Positions 32,670 to 43,651 of a DNA stretch of 64,000 nt are shown here, piece after piece. The notes under the pieces were generated by a model. It saw nothing but the letters and a program-made list of their open reading frames with translations, was not told where the DNA came from and did not search any database. Source of the stretch: Spongospora subterranea f. sp. subterranea (lineage: Eukaryota; Endomyxa: Phytomyxea; Phytomyxea; Plasmodiophorida); the NCBI GenBank assembly GCA_049724395.1, contig JAUGWO010000117.1, forward strand, positions 1 to 64,000, given 5' to 3'. Within the stretch, counting starts at the first letter, position 1, and every line of letters begins with the position of its first letter. Both the position numbers and the translations under genes were made by a program.

Positions 32670-34214
32670 CTATTTGCGTGACCGTGAATTCTGACCAGCA
32701 ACGATCTGGACCATTCGGACAAAGATATTGATAACATTCCAGTAAATTGAATATGATTCGCTGATATAGTCGGGTGTAATGTTTGGGTTGCGCTGCGCTC
32801 TGGCAATGATCCTCTGTGTGTCATACAGCATCAACCCGCCTATTCAACGAAATTACTGACAAGAAACCCAAAGAATACCCAACAAAAACTTAACAAGGTC
32901 AATATCGCAGAAACTGTTCAAATCATAATTACGCATCGCATGTGATCAGAGAAATATTACCAAAAACGGCAAAAGCCCGCCATATAGCGAAACGGAGTGG
33001 GTCAGACGGAATGCAGCTCTGAACAAAATTTCAGAAAAATCGATGTGGTTGTTCTAAAACTCTACCCAGCAGTAGGAAGGAAAGCAGACGCGACCGATGA
33101 TAGCGCAACAACTGTCAAGCCACCGAATAAAGGGCCTCCCTATATTATCAAACCATTAACCGAAAAATTGCTTAACACCACAATCAATTGAGTTAAGAAT
33201 GAAAATTGCCAACTGATTTGAGGGACCGGCACTAAACTACAGTTTGAAAAGCATTGCGAGAATACGGAAAACCAAGAGCAAACGAGCAAGTCACATGCAA
33301 ACAATCAGAGATACAGTGACACAAGATGAGCGTAAAACTTTCGTCGTCTATACAAGATCAACAGTAGACAAAGCTGCGAGTAATTTGGAGGAAATTCGTT
33401 TACCAAATAGAGGAACTTGTCTTCTTCGGCATTTATAGCCACAATAGAAAGCGATCCAACGATTCCAGTCGTGTACAATGCCGCACGAGACAGCACAGCT
33501 GACGGTAAAAACATGAGAGGGGAAAGAGAGATAGCGCCAACGCAAGCCATTGATGCAGCCCATGCGGCATGCTTTAATACTGGGGATTCGACAATGGACG
33601 TGCTCTGAGCAATATAGGAGGTGGCAATAATGGCGACCATAGACGTTCCTAGATACAGCATCGGGTTGAGCTGCATCACTCGCACAGCAAACTAGAAAGG
33701 CACCTCACAGTTAGAAACGTCTGACAACATCATCTCAACACATCAAAACCAGACCCCATGCCGTAAAAAGAGCACACACAGCATCCGAACAAAAAATAGA
33801 CTTCTATCAAACATCACAATGAACAGAATGGAGGTTGATATGGGCTAGGACCGAAAAGAAATCATCTTGAGATGAATGATCAAAATTGAGACAGAGGTCA
33901 TGACAAAAAAAGACAAAGTTGGAAAGTTGTAGTTCAGCGAAAAAAGCCATCAACTCTGCAGGTTTGATCTCAATTGAACTGACAATGGGCAAAAGCATAC
34001 CCCAGAGCGAAACGCAGACACAGCAGAGAGAGCAGTGATGGCAAAACCGCTAACAACGTAAGTATATGTGCCCTTTAGGTAAGAATGAACAGTAGGGCTT
34101 ATGGATGACATCGCCTGATTATCATGGCTATTCAGGAAATGGTTTAACACCAAATACGTTGACAGCATTAGACCACCTGCACCGACTAACAGAAACCACA
34201 TATCGTCAGAGTGA
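32670..34214 (-). CDS. GHITM: GHITM/MICS1-type Bax-inhibitor-1 family membrane protein
   Basis: A multi-pass protein of the mitochondrial inner membrane (TMBIM5/MICS1 in animals, linked to cristae structure and ion/proton exchange). Exons on the minus strand: 34214-33996 (MWFLLVGAGGLMLSTYLVL, SYLKGTYTYVVSGFAITALS, SAFRSG), 33692-33415 (MLYLGTSMVAIIATSYIAQS, LKHAAWAASMACVGAISLSP, ALYTTGIVGSLSIVAINAEE), about 33143-33070 (GGPLFGGLTVVALSSVASAF), a small exon ending YGGLLPFL, and the last exon MLYDTQRIIARAQRNPNITP through WNVINIFVRMVQIVAG to the stop at 32670. The order and motifs (KGTYTY, AEEDKFL, GGPL, YGGL, LYDTQ) are those of the family. The junction before the last exon is not phase-clean in my reading. 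The N-terminal presequence exon, expected between 34621 and 34920, is not resolved; tandem repeats fill the intron between. Confidence 0.85.
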
Positions 34215-34620
34215 CTATTGAAGGTTTGCCATGTAATAATATGGCAAAGTTCATTGTTTTGAAAACAGAAAAATTATAACCGAGCAAAAACAAAACTATT
34301 AATCATATCAAGCAATCAATCAGAGTGACTGTTGAAGGTTTGTCATGTAAAAAATATGGCAACGTTCATTGTTTTGAAAGATAAAAATTATAACCGAGCA
34401 AAAACAAAACTATAAATCATATCAAGCAATCAAGCAGAGTGACTATTGAAGGTTTGCCATGTAAAAAATATGGCAACGTTCATTGTTTTGAAACAGAAAA
34501 ATTATAACCGAGCCATCAGGCAGAGTGACTATTAGAGGTTTTTTTCATGTCATAATATGGCAACGTTCTTTTTTGAAAACAGAAAAATGATAACCAAGTC
34601 AAAACCAAAACTATAAATCA
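34205..34620. repeat. Fourfold tandem repeat containing a 3' splice site
   Basis: About 3.5-4 copies of a 95-115 bp unit starting at about 34206, 34321, 34435 and 34530 (CAGAGTGACTATTGAAGG, then GTTCATTGTTTTGAAA and TTATAACCGAGCAAAAAC). On the minus strand each copy carries CCTTCAATAG/TCACTCTG, the acceptor of the first resolved GHITM exon. The unit nearest the exon at 34214 is the working one; the others are intronic duplicates. Confidence 0.8.
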
Positions 34621-34929
34621 TATTCAGGAAAATACGATAAAGCAAGCGTAAGAAGTGCTGGTAGAAATAGTCCATGAAAACAATGTTAGATATTGTTTTG
34701 AATTTGTACAGTTTGATCAATAGAAATTTAACAAAGAAATGATGCTGTTGAAACACACCTAGAGCCTGCAGCGGGTTTGCAGGGGTGGAATTGACCAGAC
34801 GGAAGCTGGAAATTTGCCGATATGATGGTGACTTGATAACATCTCGTGCACGGCAAAGACTGAAATCACGGTGAACCCATCAAAGAAGACAGTAAACGCG
34901 AAAAACGTCATTACGTTTTGAGGCTACGA

Positions 34930-35981
34930 AAGCTGACAACGCCTGGGCTCGTTCTCAAAATAAGACCGCAGGGAATATGCAGATGCCTTGAGAACATAGT
35001 TTGTCACACAATCTGCGAAACTCGTTCAAATGTTCAAAGCCAGTCAACGTTCCGCAGCAGGTTGCGCGGGATTCAGTCACAGACTCAGGTACAGAGTACA
35101 GACAGTACACTGTAATACCTGTTCAGCTGTTCGGCAATACACTTTCAGGTGATTCTCCCACATCCCACTGGAGAATTTAGAATCTTGAACACGCCATGCT
35201 CGGTTTGTTATTCAAAATACAGGAATAAGGCTTTGCGACAAGGAAGATAAACATTGTGTCGATGAATCATCGATTAAGCTAGGACTACTGATGTAGGTAG
35301 ATAGTGTAATGTGCACCTAATATTGGCGGTCGTTTGTTCCATGAAGTCGGGTTACTCGACGTAAAGACTGCGTCAGCAACACCCCCGTTTGAGGCAATTA
35401 TCACATCTTGATAAACGAGAAGAACGTCGCGAAGAAGCCCAGCAGCCTAATGAAAAAATTTGATGTCCTCATACGTTCCTCTCTCGCATTTGTTATTGTC
35501 TACTTACTGCATTATTCGAATTATGCAAATGCCAGAATCTGCACCATTCCTGCTGAGTCATGATATCTCTGTTCACACGGGTGATACGCTGAAACTTGGA
35601 AGTTTGAAACGGGCCGGCGATTGATTTTGAGTCTGCGACCCGTTGGAGGTATCAATGTTGTGAACAGAAATACTGTGTCTGAGCGAGATGAGTTCCGCGA
35701 AGGTAATGATTTTTACTTGAAATCAGAAAAAATGCAACTTGAACGGCTGATGCCATTGAACCTGACAACGCGACAACCAAAAAAAACTACAATTCTAACC
35801 CATGCATGTTTTGGCAACGATCCTATCAATAATGTGATTTTGCGCTAATGCCTAACAGGCCATAACCATCAATTGATCCATCAATCCATGATTATGCAGC
35901 GATTTCCTCACGCACTTTTACTGCAGTTGCAATCATTTCTCTTGCACTGTGTATGTTCAGAGCGAATAAAGGTACGAGGTA
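34930..35981. other. Intergenic between GHITM and MRPL17
   Basis: No gene or repeat that I can support. The divergent arrangement means promoters of both neighbouring genes probably lie here. Confidence 0.4.
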
Positions 35982-36329
35982 ATGCCGACGATCGCCAAAC
36001 TTGGCCTAAAGGCTTCTCATCGATGGTCGATGATGAAGACAATGGTGACACAGCTGATAACTTATGAACGCATTGAGACCACATTGGTCAAGGCCAAAGA
36101 ACTGCGAAAGGTTGCCGACCGCTGCGTGACATTCGCCAAGCGCGGCGGGCGTCATGATCGCGTCCAGGCAGGACGTGTTGTGGAGCAACCCGAAGCGCTG
36201 GAGAAACTCTGGCAGGTTTTGGGTCCTCGTTATACTCAACGCCAAGGTGGATATACTCGGGTTCTTCGTTCCAGAAAACGTTTCGGTGATAACGCTACTC
36301 TAGCTTTCATCGAATTTGTCGATAGGTAA
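35982..36329 (+). CDS. MRPL17: Mitochondrial large-subunit ribosomal protein bL17
   Basis: A single-exon gene for 115 residues. bL17 sits near the polypeptide exit tunnel of the large subunit. Family motifs run through the whole protein: LGLKASHRWSMMKTMVTQLI, YERIETTLVKAKELRKVADR, ITFAKRG-like VTFAKRGG, then a variable loop, and the conserved end QGGYTRVLRSRKRFGDNATL with AFIEFVDR. The start MPTIAKLGLK fits bacterial and mitochondrial L17, which begin close to the first conserved helix. The protein is short, with no obvious long presequence, as is common for bL17m. No defects seen. Confidence 0.92.
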   Translation: MPTIAKLGLKASHRWSMMKTMVTQLITYERIETTLVKAKELRKVADRCVTFAKRGGRHDRVQAGRVVEQPEALEKLWQVLGPRYTQRQGGYTRVLRSRKRFGDNATLAFIEFVDR

Positions 36330-36453
36330 AATCCGATAATCGCATTCGTTCGTTTAATGTTTGAATTTCCCAAATGTGTTGACAGTAATAAATTTCATTG
36401 ACTATATTTACATTTTTTGTCATTAATTTTGTACGAGCTAAGTTGACCGCTAA

Positions 36454-36778
36454 CTAGGCCCGGTGAATTACGGCAAGCACGTCCTCCCAGCGGTGAAACA
36501 ACTGATGCTGTTGGATCAGCAGTTCCCTGTCCAATTCCATCTCCGGATCCTTCCATCTCTTAATAAAATCACCTACCTATACTATTTACGTCGACATGCA
36601 ATTGACGGGTGTCTAGGGACACGGTAGAGCCCTTCGGAACAATCATCTTGCTGTACTTGTGATTATTCCCATTATCTTCGAATTTTGCCCTAGCCTCACG
36701 CCGTTGTCGGCGACAGATAGGTTTCTGAGCGTCGTCATGATAATCAAGGACAATATCTAAGTTTGGTGACAAAGCCAA
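36454..36778 (-). CDS. Small hypothetical protein, 97 residues, two exons
   Basis: Exon 1 (36778-36590) reads MALSPNLDIVLDYHDDAQKP, RRQRREARAKFEDNGNN, and IVPKGSTVSLDTRQLHVD. A 31-nt intron (36559-36589, GTAAAT..ATTAAG, phase 0) joins to RWKDPEMELDRELLIQQHQL and FHRWEDVLAVIHRA, stop at 36454. Without splicing the frame stops at once, and the second exon reads as a good amphipathic helix, which supports the intron. The basic, strand-then-helix layout would fit a small ribosome- or RNA-associated protein, but no family is recognised. It is head-to-head with the next gene; the two 5' ends overlap by 16 bp. Confidence 0.5.
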
Positions 36779-37046
36779 CTCAGCCTTTCGTCAACAATGT
36801 GAATTTTGCTGATCCACAACGTTGTTCAAGAAATGGCACTTCATCTACTACCCTGATTCGGTCGATCGGGCTTGCACTTTGTGATCTGCCGAGACCTGAC
36901 GCTTTCGTCACACAGCCGAGTGGTTATAACAACCCACTCCCATCGCTTAATGAGACAAGCTTCAACTATCCAATCAGAGTTCTTCAGGTGAAGATCAACT
37001 ACGACTGCTGCTAGAACAGGTGATTAATCGTATCCCATCAAAGTGA
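36763..37046 (+). CDS. Small hypothetical protein, 83 residues, two exons
   Basis: Exon 1 (36763-36987) encodes VTKPTQPFVNNVNFADPQRC, then SSTTLIRSIGLALCDLPRPD and SLNETSFNYPIRVLQ. A 32-nt intron (36988-37019, GTGAAG..GAACAG) allows a short exon VINRIPSK ending at 37046; without it the frame ends at 37014. Family unknown. It diverges from the 97-residue gene and overlaps its first codons, so one of the two may be a chance frame. Confidence 0.3.
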
Positions 37047-37429
37047 CGTGGTCTTACTCTCAATCACAAATCGATTTTCTCGATAATATTATTTTTGAAA
37101 ATGATGACGATAACATAACATTTGAGATTTTTGCTAAATTCAGTACCTACTGTATGCCTCATTACGCTCATCACCTGCTACAATTTAAGGATATCAAAGA
37201 GAGCTTATTCTTAGCTGCCTTTGCAATAGCACACTCGATGACCTAGGAACGGGATTGTTGTTGTAATAACGTGTTGTTCTGCCAGAGTGGCGGGGTCGTC
37301 AGTGGTTTCTAACTGTTTTTGCACGCTGCGTTGGAGCGTTCGCGATGGTGAATGGCTTGATCGTGGATTTAGCTTTTTCAGATTCGAGTTCGTCCTTTTC
37401 CGGCAGTTTTTCTCGATTACGTTTTCCCT

Positions 37430-37753
37430 TGGGTTTTGACCTGTTTCATCGGGTGTGCCGGTTGATTGGCTGGTCGAGGTGACATCGTTTAAAGCGACGT
37501 CACCCGTCTTTTCTCAGCAGTTCTGCAACTTTATTTGGAGACGAACTTGTCGAGCGAGTCCTGGGAAATGGGGTTGGTATAGACAGAGGAAACTCGACAA
37601 GCCAACGCGGCTCGCCATGCAATCATCGAACTGTCCCAGGACTCCCTCGTCAAGCTCCTTTACAAAACTGCAAAAAAAAAGGACGGCCCACGACGTCACC
37701 TCGCCCAGCCAATCAACCTGCACAACCGAGGACACAGGATCAAAACCCCAAGC
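37430..37753. repeat. Fold-back element with imperfect inverted repeats
   Basis: Outer arms of ~59 bp (37430-37488 and 37695-37753) match as reverse complements at about 80% (GGTTGATTGGCTGG in both). An inner pair (TTGTCGAGCGAGTCCTGGGA near 37548 and TCCCAGGACTCCCTCGTCAAG near 37636) extends the hairpin. It contains no real gene; the open frames on both strands over it mirror each other. Confidence 0.7.
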
Positions 37754-37837
37754 CAAACGTTGTCCAAGGGTGGGTGTTCAATAATCGGATCATTTCTTAA
37801 ATATTGCTTAGCACGTGACCTGTTTTGGGAGCCCGTA

Positions 37838-38459
37838 TTTTTCAGCAGTTCTGCAACTTCATTGGAGACGAGCTTGTCGAGCGAGTCCTGCGAGAATGGA
37901 CAGACGATGCCAATGATGGATCAATGATGGATCGAGTCATGCGAGATTGGACAGACGATGCGGGTCAGAGACATTGGACAGACTTCCAAAGATGGATTGA
38001 GTCCTGCGAGATTGGACAGACGATGCGGTCAGACACTTTCAATGATGGATCGAGTCCTGTGAGATTGGACAGACGATGCGGTCAGACACTTTCAATGATG
38101 GATCGAGTCCTGTGAGATTGGACAGACGATGCGGTCAGACACTTTCAATGATGGATCGAGTCCTGTGAGATTGGACAGACGATGCGGTCAGACACTTTCA
38201 ATGATGGATCGAGTCCTGTGAGATTGGACAGACGATGCGGTCAGACACTTTCAATGATGGATCGAGTCCTGTGAGATTGGACAGACGATGCGGTCAGACA
38301 CTTTCAATGATGGATCGAGTCCTGTGAGATTGGACAGACGATGCGGTCAGACACTTTCAATGATGGATCGAGTCCTGTGAGATTGGACAGACGATGCGGT
38401 CAGACACTTTCAATGATGGATCGAGTCCTGTGAGATTGGACAGACGATGCGGTCAGACA
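37838..38459. repeat. 53-bp minisatellite beside a copy of the fold-back core
   Basis: About 37838-37900 repeats the fold-back's inner sequence (CAGTTCTGCAACTT, then TTGTCGAGCGAGTCCT). From it a tandem array grows: degenerate first units, then about eight nearly identical 53-bp units (GTGAGATTGGACAGACGATG, CGGTCAGACACTTTCAATGA, TGGATCGAGTCCT) to 38459. Near-identity points to recent expansion. 53 is not a multiple of three, so it is not coding. Confidence 0.9.
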
Positions 38460-38848
38460 TAGGGGTTGATCGAGGTATGTGTAACACAGTACTGTACTGA
38501 CACTGTCATTATTCGACTGAGGGAGTCAGGGTCCTTGCTGGCATGTGTGTATGACACTGTGAAGGATAGTCACCTTATGTGACAGACTACATCAATAAAC
38601 AAGACACGTCTATTACACCTTCCCATTTCACATTGGAACTAATAACATTGGCTGCCTGGTACCAATGCCGCCAAGCCTTGCCAGCGAGTTCGACGAGATG
38701 CGCGATGCTGTTCGTGACGTTGGCTCAACGGCACCGATATCAATTAGTCCTTCTTTTGTGTCCCGACTGCTAGACCGACATGACGGTATATCCAAATCAA
38801 ATCCTTGATATTTCTTCTGAAAACATTTGAATAAATCTGTTCATGGTT

Positions 38849-40668
38849 ATGTCGTCGAAATTGTCCAGCCAAGGTTCAAATTTCCTGCTTTCTACCCAAA
38901 AATCGTCAAGATGAGTGTTTTCACCAAGCTTGCTTCTTTGTTCTGTCAATTACCCTGTTTTACGTTCAATTCAGTATTGCAGTTTCTCGTCGAAACCCCT
39001 TTGTTTAAAACCACATATCTGTTGTTTTAGGCTCACTGCCAACGTCTAAAGCAGTGTTAAATGCACTGAAGGCACTAAAGGATCGCGTAGGGGAAGTCGA
39101 GACTGAACGTGACGCTCTTCGCCGTTCCACCAATTCTGCCCTTTCAAACGTTCAAGATGAACTACGGCTTGCTACGCGACAAATTGCACAGCAGCAGGCG
39201 GAAATAGCTGAAAAAAATGGCTTTATCAACGCCTTAAAAGATCGAAGTGATCAGGTCGTCCGAGTTTATCGGATTTTTTCTTTGAATGCATCTGTTTCGG
39301 CTTACGCATCTCGCGCTTTTCCAGTAATTCGATAGATTATTTCACGCTAATATAATTTCAGGCATTGGCAAATTTGGCAATCGCTAACAAGAAGATTGAC
39401 GAACTGAAATCCGAAACATCACTTATCAAGTCTTTGGCAAGAAGGCAACGCCAGCGAAAAGAGAATATTGTCCTCGACGACATACCTCTGAAACGTCCTG
39501 AAGGGGTTAGGACGCCGGTTGTCATTCCTTCAACGACCCCACCTTCCGATGCATTACCGCAAGTGGAACAATTATCCGCAATTGTTGATCGCCTTCTCCT
39601 GGTAAATGAATCCAATCATTTGATAACTCTTCGGTCGTTTATTTGAAATCGATTCAGAAAACAATTTTACGAAAGGATAACCATACCCGATTGCTCGAGA
39701 TTGACCAATGATGTCAAACATTAGATCATGTTGCATATAAAATTCAACTTTAATTGCAAGAACATCACAACAAAACTTGATAATATTCGTTTCTTTTTGG
39801 TGTGAGCTGGACATTTTGCTCTCAAATAATCGTTCATGCCGCACCGAATCTCAGCTAATCTTGTGTTTGATCAGATTAATGAACGGCTAGTCGCTGAAAG
39901 AGAAGCACCCAAGCAAGCGAGAAAGGCGATCACGAAGAAGCCAGTTGCCATTCACACGTTTGCCACTCCACTAGCCGCAACACCACCTCCTCGACCAGCT
40001 TCAGCATCGGCCCAGCGATCAAAAAGTTTTATGGTGGGGCGCTCATCCAAATTGGTGTCATTACCAGGCGCTCTGCAAGAACTAAATGCTGCCCGCAAGC
40101 ATACAAAAGTTCATCGTAATTCCGCGTCAGTTTCCCAGAACAAAACTTCAAATGCTTTCGCATACTCTGATTATGTTTACTCCGATTTCTGTGTCAGAAT
40201 TGTGGAAAGTTTTTCCTTATGTTCAAACATTATTTTGAATATTTTTTGTTGGTTCTCGCCTCCCTGTAAACCATATTCTACTAATTTTGACTTTCCGCCT
40301 GGATTTTGGTCTCAGAAGAAAGGCGCGTCCAAGGTCGTCAGGTCAGGTTGACCAAATCAGCGTAATGCAGAGGAAGGATATAGAGTCCCGTTTACGATGG
40401 TTACAAGATCGCTTGGATGAAGTAGCTCCACGTGACGCGAAACCACGTCCAAACTCGTCAGGTGCTATACCTACCGTTTCCTTGCGGTTTGATGCGAATT
40501 TGATTTTTTTTGTTGTACATGATCGTGTTTGTTATGACAAGCAACGCTGCGTCAGGCATCAATTACCTTGTCTTTTGTTGTTTCAAAAATTTTAATTCAA
40601 GTTCTTTAGGTACAGCTTCGGTAAGTAAAGTACGCCTGAAGTTGGGTCGTCGGCGACGTGTACAATGA
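38849..40668 (+). CDS. Coiled-coil protein, possibly Cep57-like
   Basis: A multi-exon gene. The predicted start is MSSKLSSQ, joined to GSLPTSKAVLNALKALKDRV with EVETERDAL, which resembles the beginning of the Cep57/translokin N-terminal coiled coil (S..IL.ALK.LQ.K...LE.ER). Helices continue (ELRLATRQIAQQQAEIAEKN, then NLAIANKKIDELKSETSLIK), followed by a Pro-rich linker (RTPVVIPSTTPPSDALP), a second helix, a basic Pro/Ser region (PLAATPPPRPASASAQRS), and a last helix RKDIESRLRWLQDRLDEVA with a very basic tail VSKVRLKLGRRRRVQ ending at 40668. Such a layout suits a centrosome or microtubule-associated protein. Exon joins at about 39600/39874 and 40481/40612 are phase-consistent; the first join is weaker. 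Family call tentative. Confidence 0.5.
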
Positions 40669-41370
40669 ATGCAGTCACCACAGCGCCGATTACGTTCGCA
40701 AATCTTGACCTATCATGTTATTCACAAGCCATCTACTTCAATGTTTTTTCATTTCTTTCATTTATCGCAAAAAACCCTAGTCTTAAAGCATCAATTTTAA
40801 CAAGCTGTGATGTACTGGAATGAAACGGAAGTAAAAAAACTCGAACTATGAATGCTCAAATGTTTGAACCTTGCGTCATCATCGAAATGTGTACGAGAAT
40901 TGTTTGGTAAACAACGATGTTTTCAATAAAGAGGTTGCTGATCAGGGTAAACTACAGTAGTAAGGGAAGGGCACGAGTTTCGGTTGAGATTGAAGAATCA
41001 AGCAAATCTTTTCAATAATATTTGACCTGGGCTGTCGGCAAACGGTTGTCAACACTTGCGATTGACAAAATGCTCTAATGGATCAAATATCGTTGTTTTG
41101 CACGCAATAAAGCGTTATGAAGTGATACATCAACGGTACATCCTTTAGGACACAGAAGGCAGTTTGCCCGTAACCCAGAATCATGGTCGAGGCAGCCTAT
41201 ACTGGCAAATTTGACAAAAACTGGTCCAGTATTGTCGTTCTCCAGCGGTCCTTTTGAATATTTAGAAATCTTACGACGAAGACCAAATGTAAAACCCATA
41301 CACCTCATCCACATTTGTTTGTTTTTACTGTAATTTAACCAAATCGACAACAAAATAATATCATTCTTTT

Positions 41371-43651
41371 CTATTCTGTCTCTTTGTCCAAAAATTTCTG
41401 AAAAGGGAAGAATGTAGCGCTGACAGGTCGACCACTGAAAACTCGCTTCTTAAGCACAGTCCGGGCAGCAACGGCGTGATCCACGTCGCTAAACATAACG
41501 AAGATCTTTCCGATACCTGGAGGGTCATGATCTACGCCTTCGGGGCTAGGTCTTGGAATCCATACCTGCACCAAAACATAACATTAGCGCCATCAATATG
41601 AGCTGAAGCAATACTTACCTCATCGACCGGGCCGAACTTTTCGCATTCACCGCGGATATCAAGTTTGATATCCTGATATTCTACAGCAAAGACAGCAAAT
41701 TATCAGTAAAACAAATCGAAACAAAACCGAAGACCCAGAAATTGACATTCAGGAATTGGGTCACTCTAACAGAAAAAAACATGGAAATTAAAGATAGAAT
41801 TGAAATTGAGTTAGAAGGAGCAAGAAAAATATGAGACAATAAGAAAAACCTTCATCATCGAGCATATCATCCCGCTCACACATGTTCAAAAGCAGGAGGA
41901 CCTGGGTCGGAGGCGGCCCTGACTCCTGAGGTGCTGGGGGACCCGATGATGGCAAGTACGTAATCGCCGACACTAACCAAAACGTGAATATGCAGCAGAC
42001 CGAAACCAGTGAAATAAATGAAAGACTTGAGCAACAGTGTATAATGTCACACCGACAGGGTTAATTGGTAATCAACGTCAAGCACTGCTCCTGACAAAAA
42101 AATTCGCATGCGAAATAGTGGATTATAGTACTTACTGGGCAGGTGTGGAGCCGCAGTGCTTCCCGCGGGTTGTCGCCCTGTGCAGTCTTCTGGCGCCGGA
42201 GGCAAGCCTAGAGTACCAACAAGTAAACTCCTCATCGAGAAACCGAATGAAAACGCATCAAACACCGAGGCTGTGCAGATGAATGGAGACAAGAGTCGTA
42301 TAAACAAACAGCCGGTTTTGAACCGAAAACACAAATGCAAAGCGAAAAGAAGTAGCAAACAATTGAAATATACCTGCTACGTCCATTACATAAGTCTCAA
42401 GATGCTCAGGAGCCGGAGCATAGTCAGCAGGGCGACCGATTCGCAGCGGTCTTCCACCAATCTGCAGCCCATCAAACCGTTCGATACAGCGCGTGGCATC
42501 CGATACAGCCCGGCATTCAACGAACTACGAGACTGACGATCAAACCATTGAAACCAAAAATAATCAGTACAGCGAAAAAGAATAAAACAATTGTGGCAGC
42601 GAAACCTGACTTGTATTCTGGAACAAACAAAGCGAAAATTCGAAATAAACAAAATGTTATACCCTAAACTAAAAATAAACAAATCTCAAACTTACACAGA
42701 ATGATCCCTCTGTGGAGCACCATACAGAAACTACAGGGTTCGGAGTCGTAATCCCAGCTGGAACGGTCCTAATAGCGTCAGAAAGAGGGAATCGGCCTGA
42801 CAGTTTGCGGCGAGGGCCCGACGCATTTACCTGCGATGGCGGCGTTTGTGAAAAACTGGATCAGCGCCGGCTCCGTAAACCCCGCTCCAATTGGCAGATT
42901 CCCCCTGCATATATTCGACGTGCTTGACGGGTCACCTGAAGAAAGACATTGATATCAATTAGACAACTGCAAAAAAAAGTCAAATTAAAGGAAGAAAGCA
43001 AAAGGAATAATTCCCAGGAAAACTGCACAAAAACAGAGATTTGGCGCAGCAACAAATGAACGTGGACGTACGTTGCCTAATGCCATCAAAAGCATCTGGG
43101 CATGTGTTAGAATACAATAAAATCGACAAAAAAGTTAAGAAAACAATTTGCGAAAACTATGAGCCGAATAAACATGAAATACCATTTAAACAGACAAATG
43201 GCATAATCAATCAAAAAGAACGAAAAGAAAATTTCGTCGAAGTATGAAAAAAAAATAGACTTTCAAAATCGGACCCGTAAGGTGCACCAACGAATAGAGT
43301 TCATTCATACAAAATAAAAATAGAACCAAAAAAACACTAAGAAATTGAAAAGAGAAAAAATGTGTGATAAATACCATCGGATTGGCACCAGCTTGCTGTT
43401 GTGCCAGAAGTTTTTTGATTAAATCTGGGTTTGGTTTAGGTGGGGATGCACCCCTACGTCGGCGCCGATCTCGGCTTCGCGATCGACTGGCCAGGAAAAT
43501 TTTAGAATAGATGATTTGCGATTGGAGAGGCATTTCACCTGTTCGGTCGTCTGCGACGATCGGCAGAGCGGGAACGATGTCGTCGAACGGATCGCGACCT
43601 TGACCGAGACGATCGTCGTCGTGATCGGTGCTTCGACCGGGACTCCGACAT
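41371..43651 (-). CDS. U2AF2: Splicing factor U2AF large subunit
   Basis: U2AF65 binds the polypyrimidine tract and recruits U2 snRNP. Seven or more exons on the minus strand: an RS domain from Met 43651 (MSESRSKHRSRRRSSRSRSR), NPDLIKKLLAQQQAGANPM, RRM1 (RRIYAG, LPIGAGFTEPALIQFF, FVECRAVSDATRCIERFDG, GGRPLRIGRPADYAPAPEHL), a short segment SMRSLLVGTLGLPPAPEDC, then the C-terminal UHM (TQVLLLLNMCERDDMLDDE, YQDIKLDIRGECEKFGPVDE, GIGKIFVMFSDVDHAVAART) with its R-x-F loop, stop at 41371. Between RRM1 and the UHM only ~70 residues are found, where RRM2 (~85 residues plus linkers) is expected, so RRM2 looks missing or very reduced. A five-base G run (42901-42905) shifts the frame inside RRM1; one more G would restore agreement with the family, so an assembly error is likely there. 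Confidence 0.88.

Noticed and set aside
37043-37246. A 67-codon plus-strand gene
   Set aside because: Plausible composition but no family, no clear splice partner, and it overlaps the end of the 83-residue candidate. Not enough evidence.
37455-38115. Protein-coding frames over the fold-back and the first satellite units
   Set aside because: Open frames on both strands mirror each other across the inverted repeat, and the 53-bp unit shifts frame every copy.
41075-41353. A 92-codon minus-strand ORF after U2AF2
   Set aside because: It begins just past the U2AF2 stop on the same strand, shows no domain, and looks like random 3' flank.
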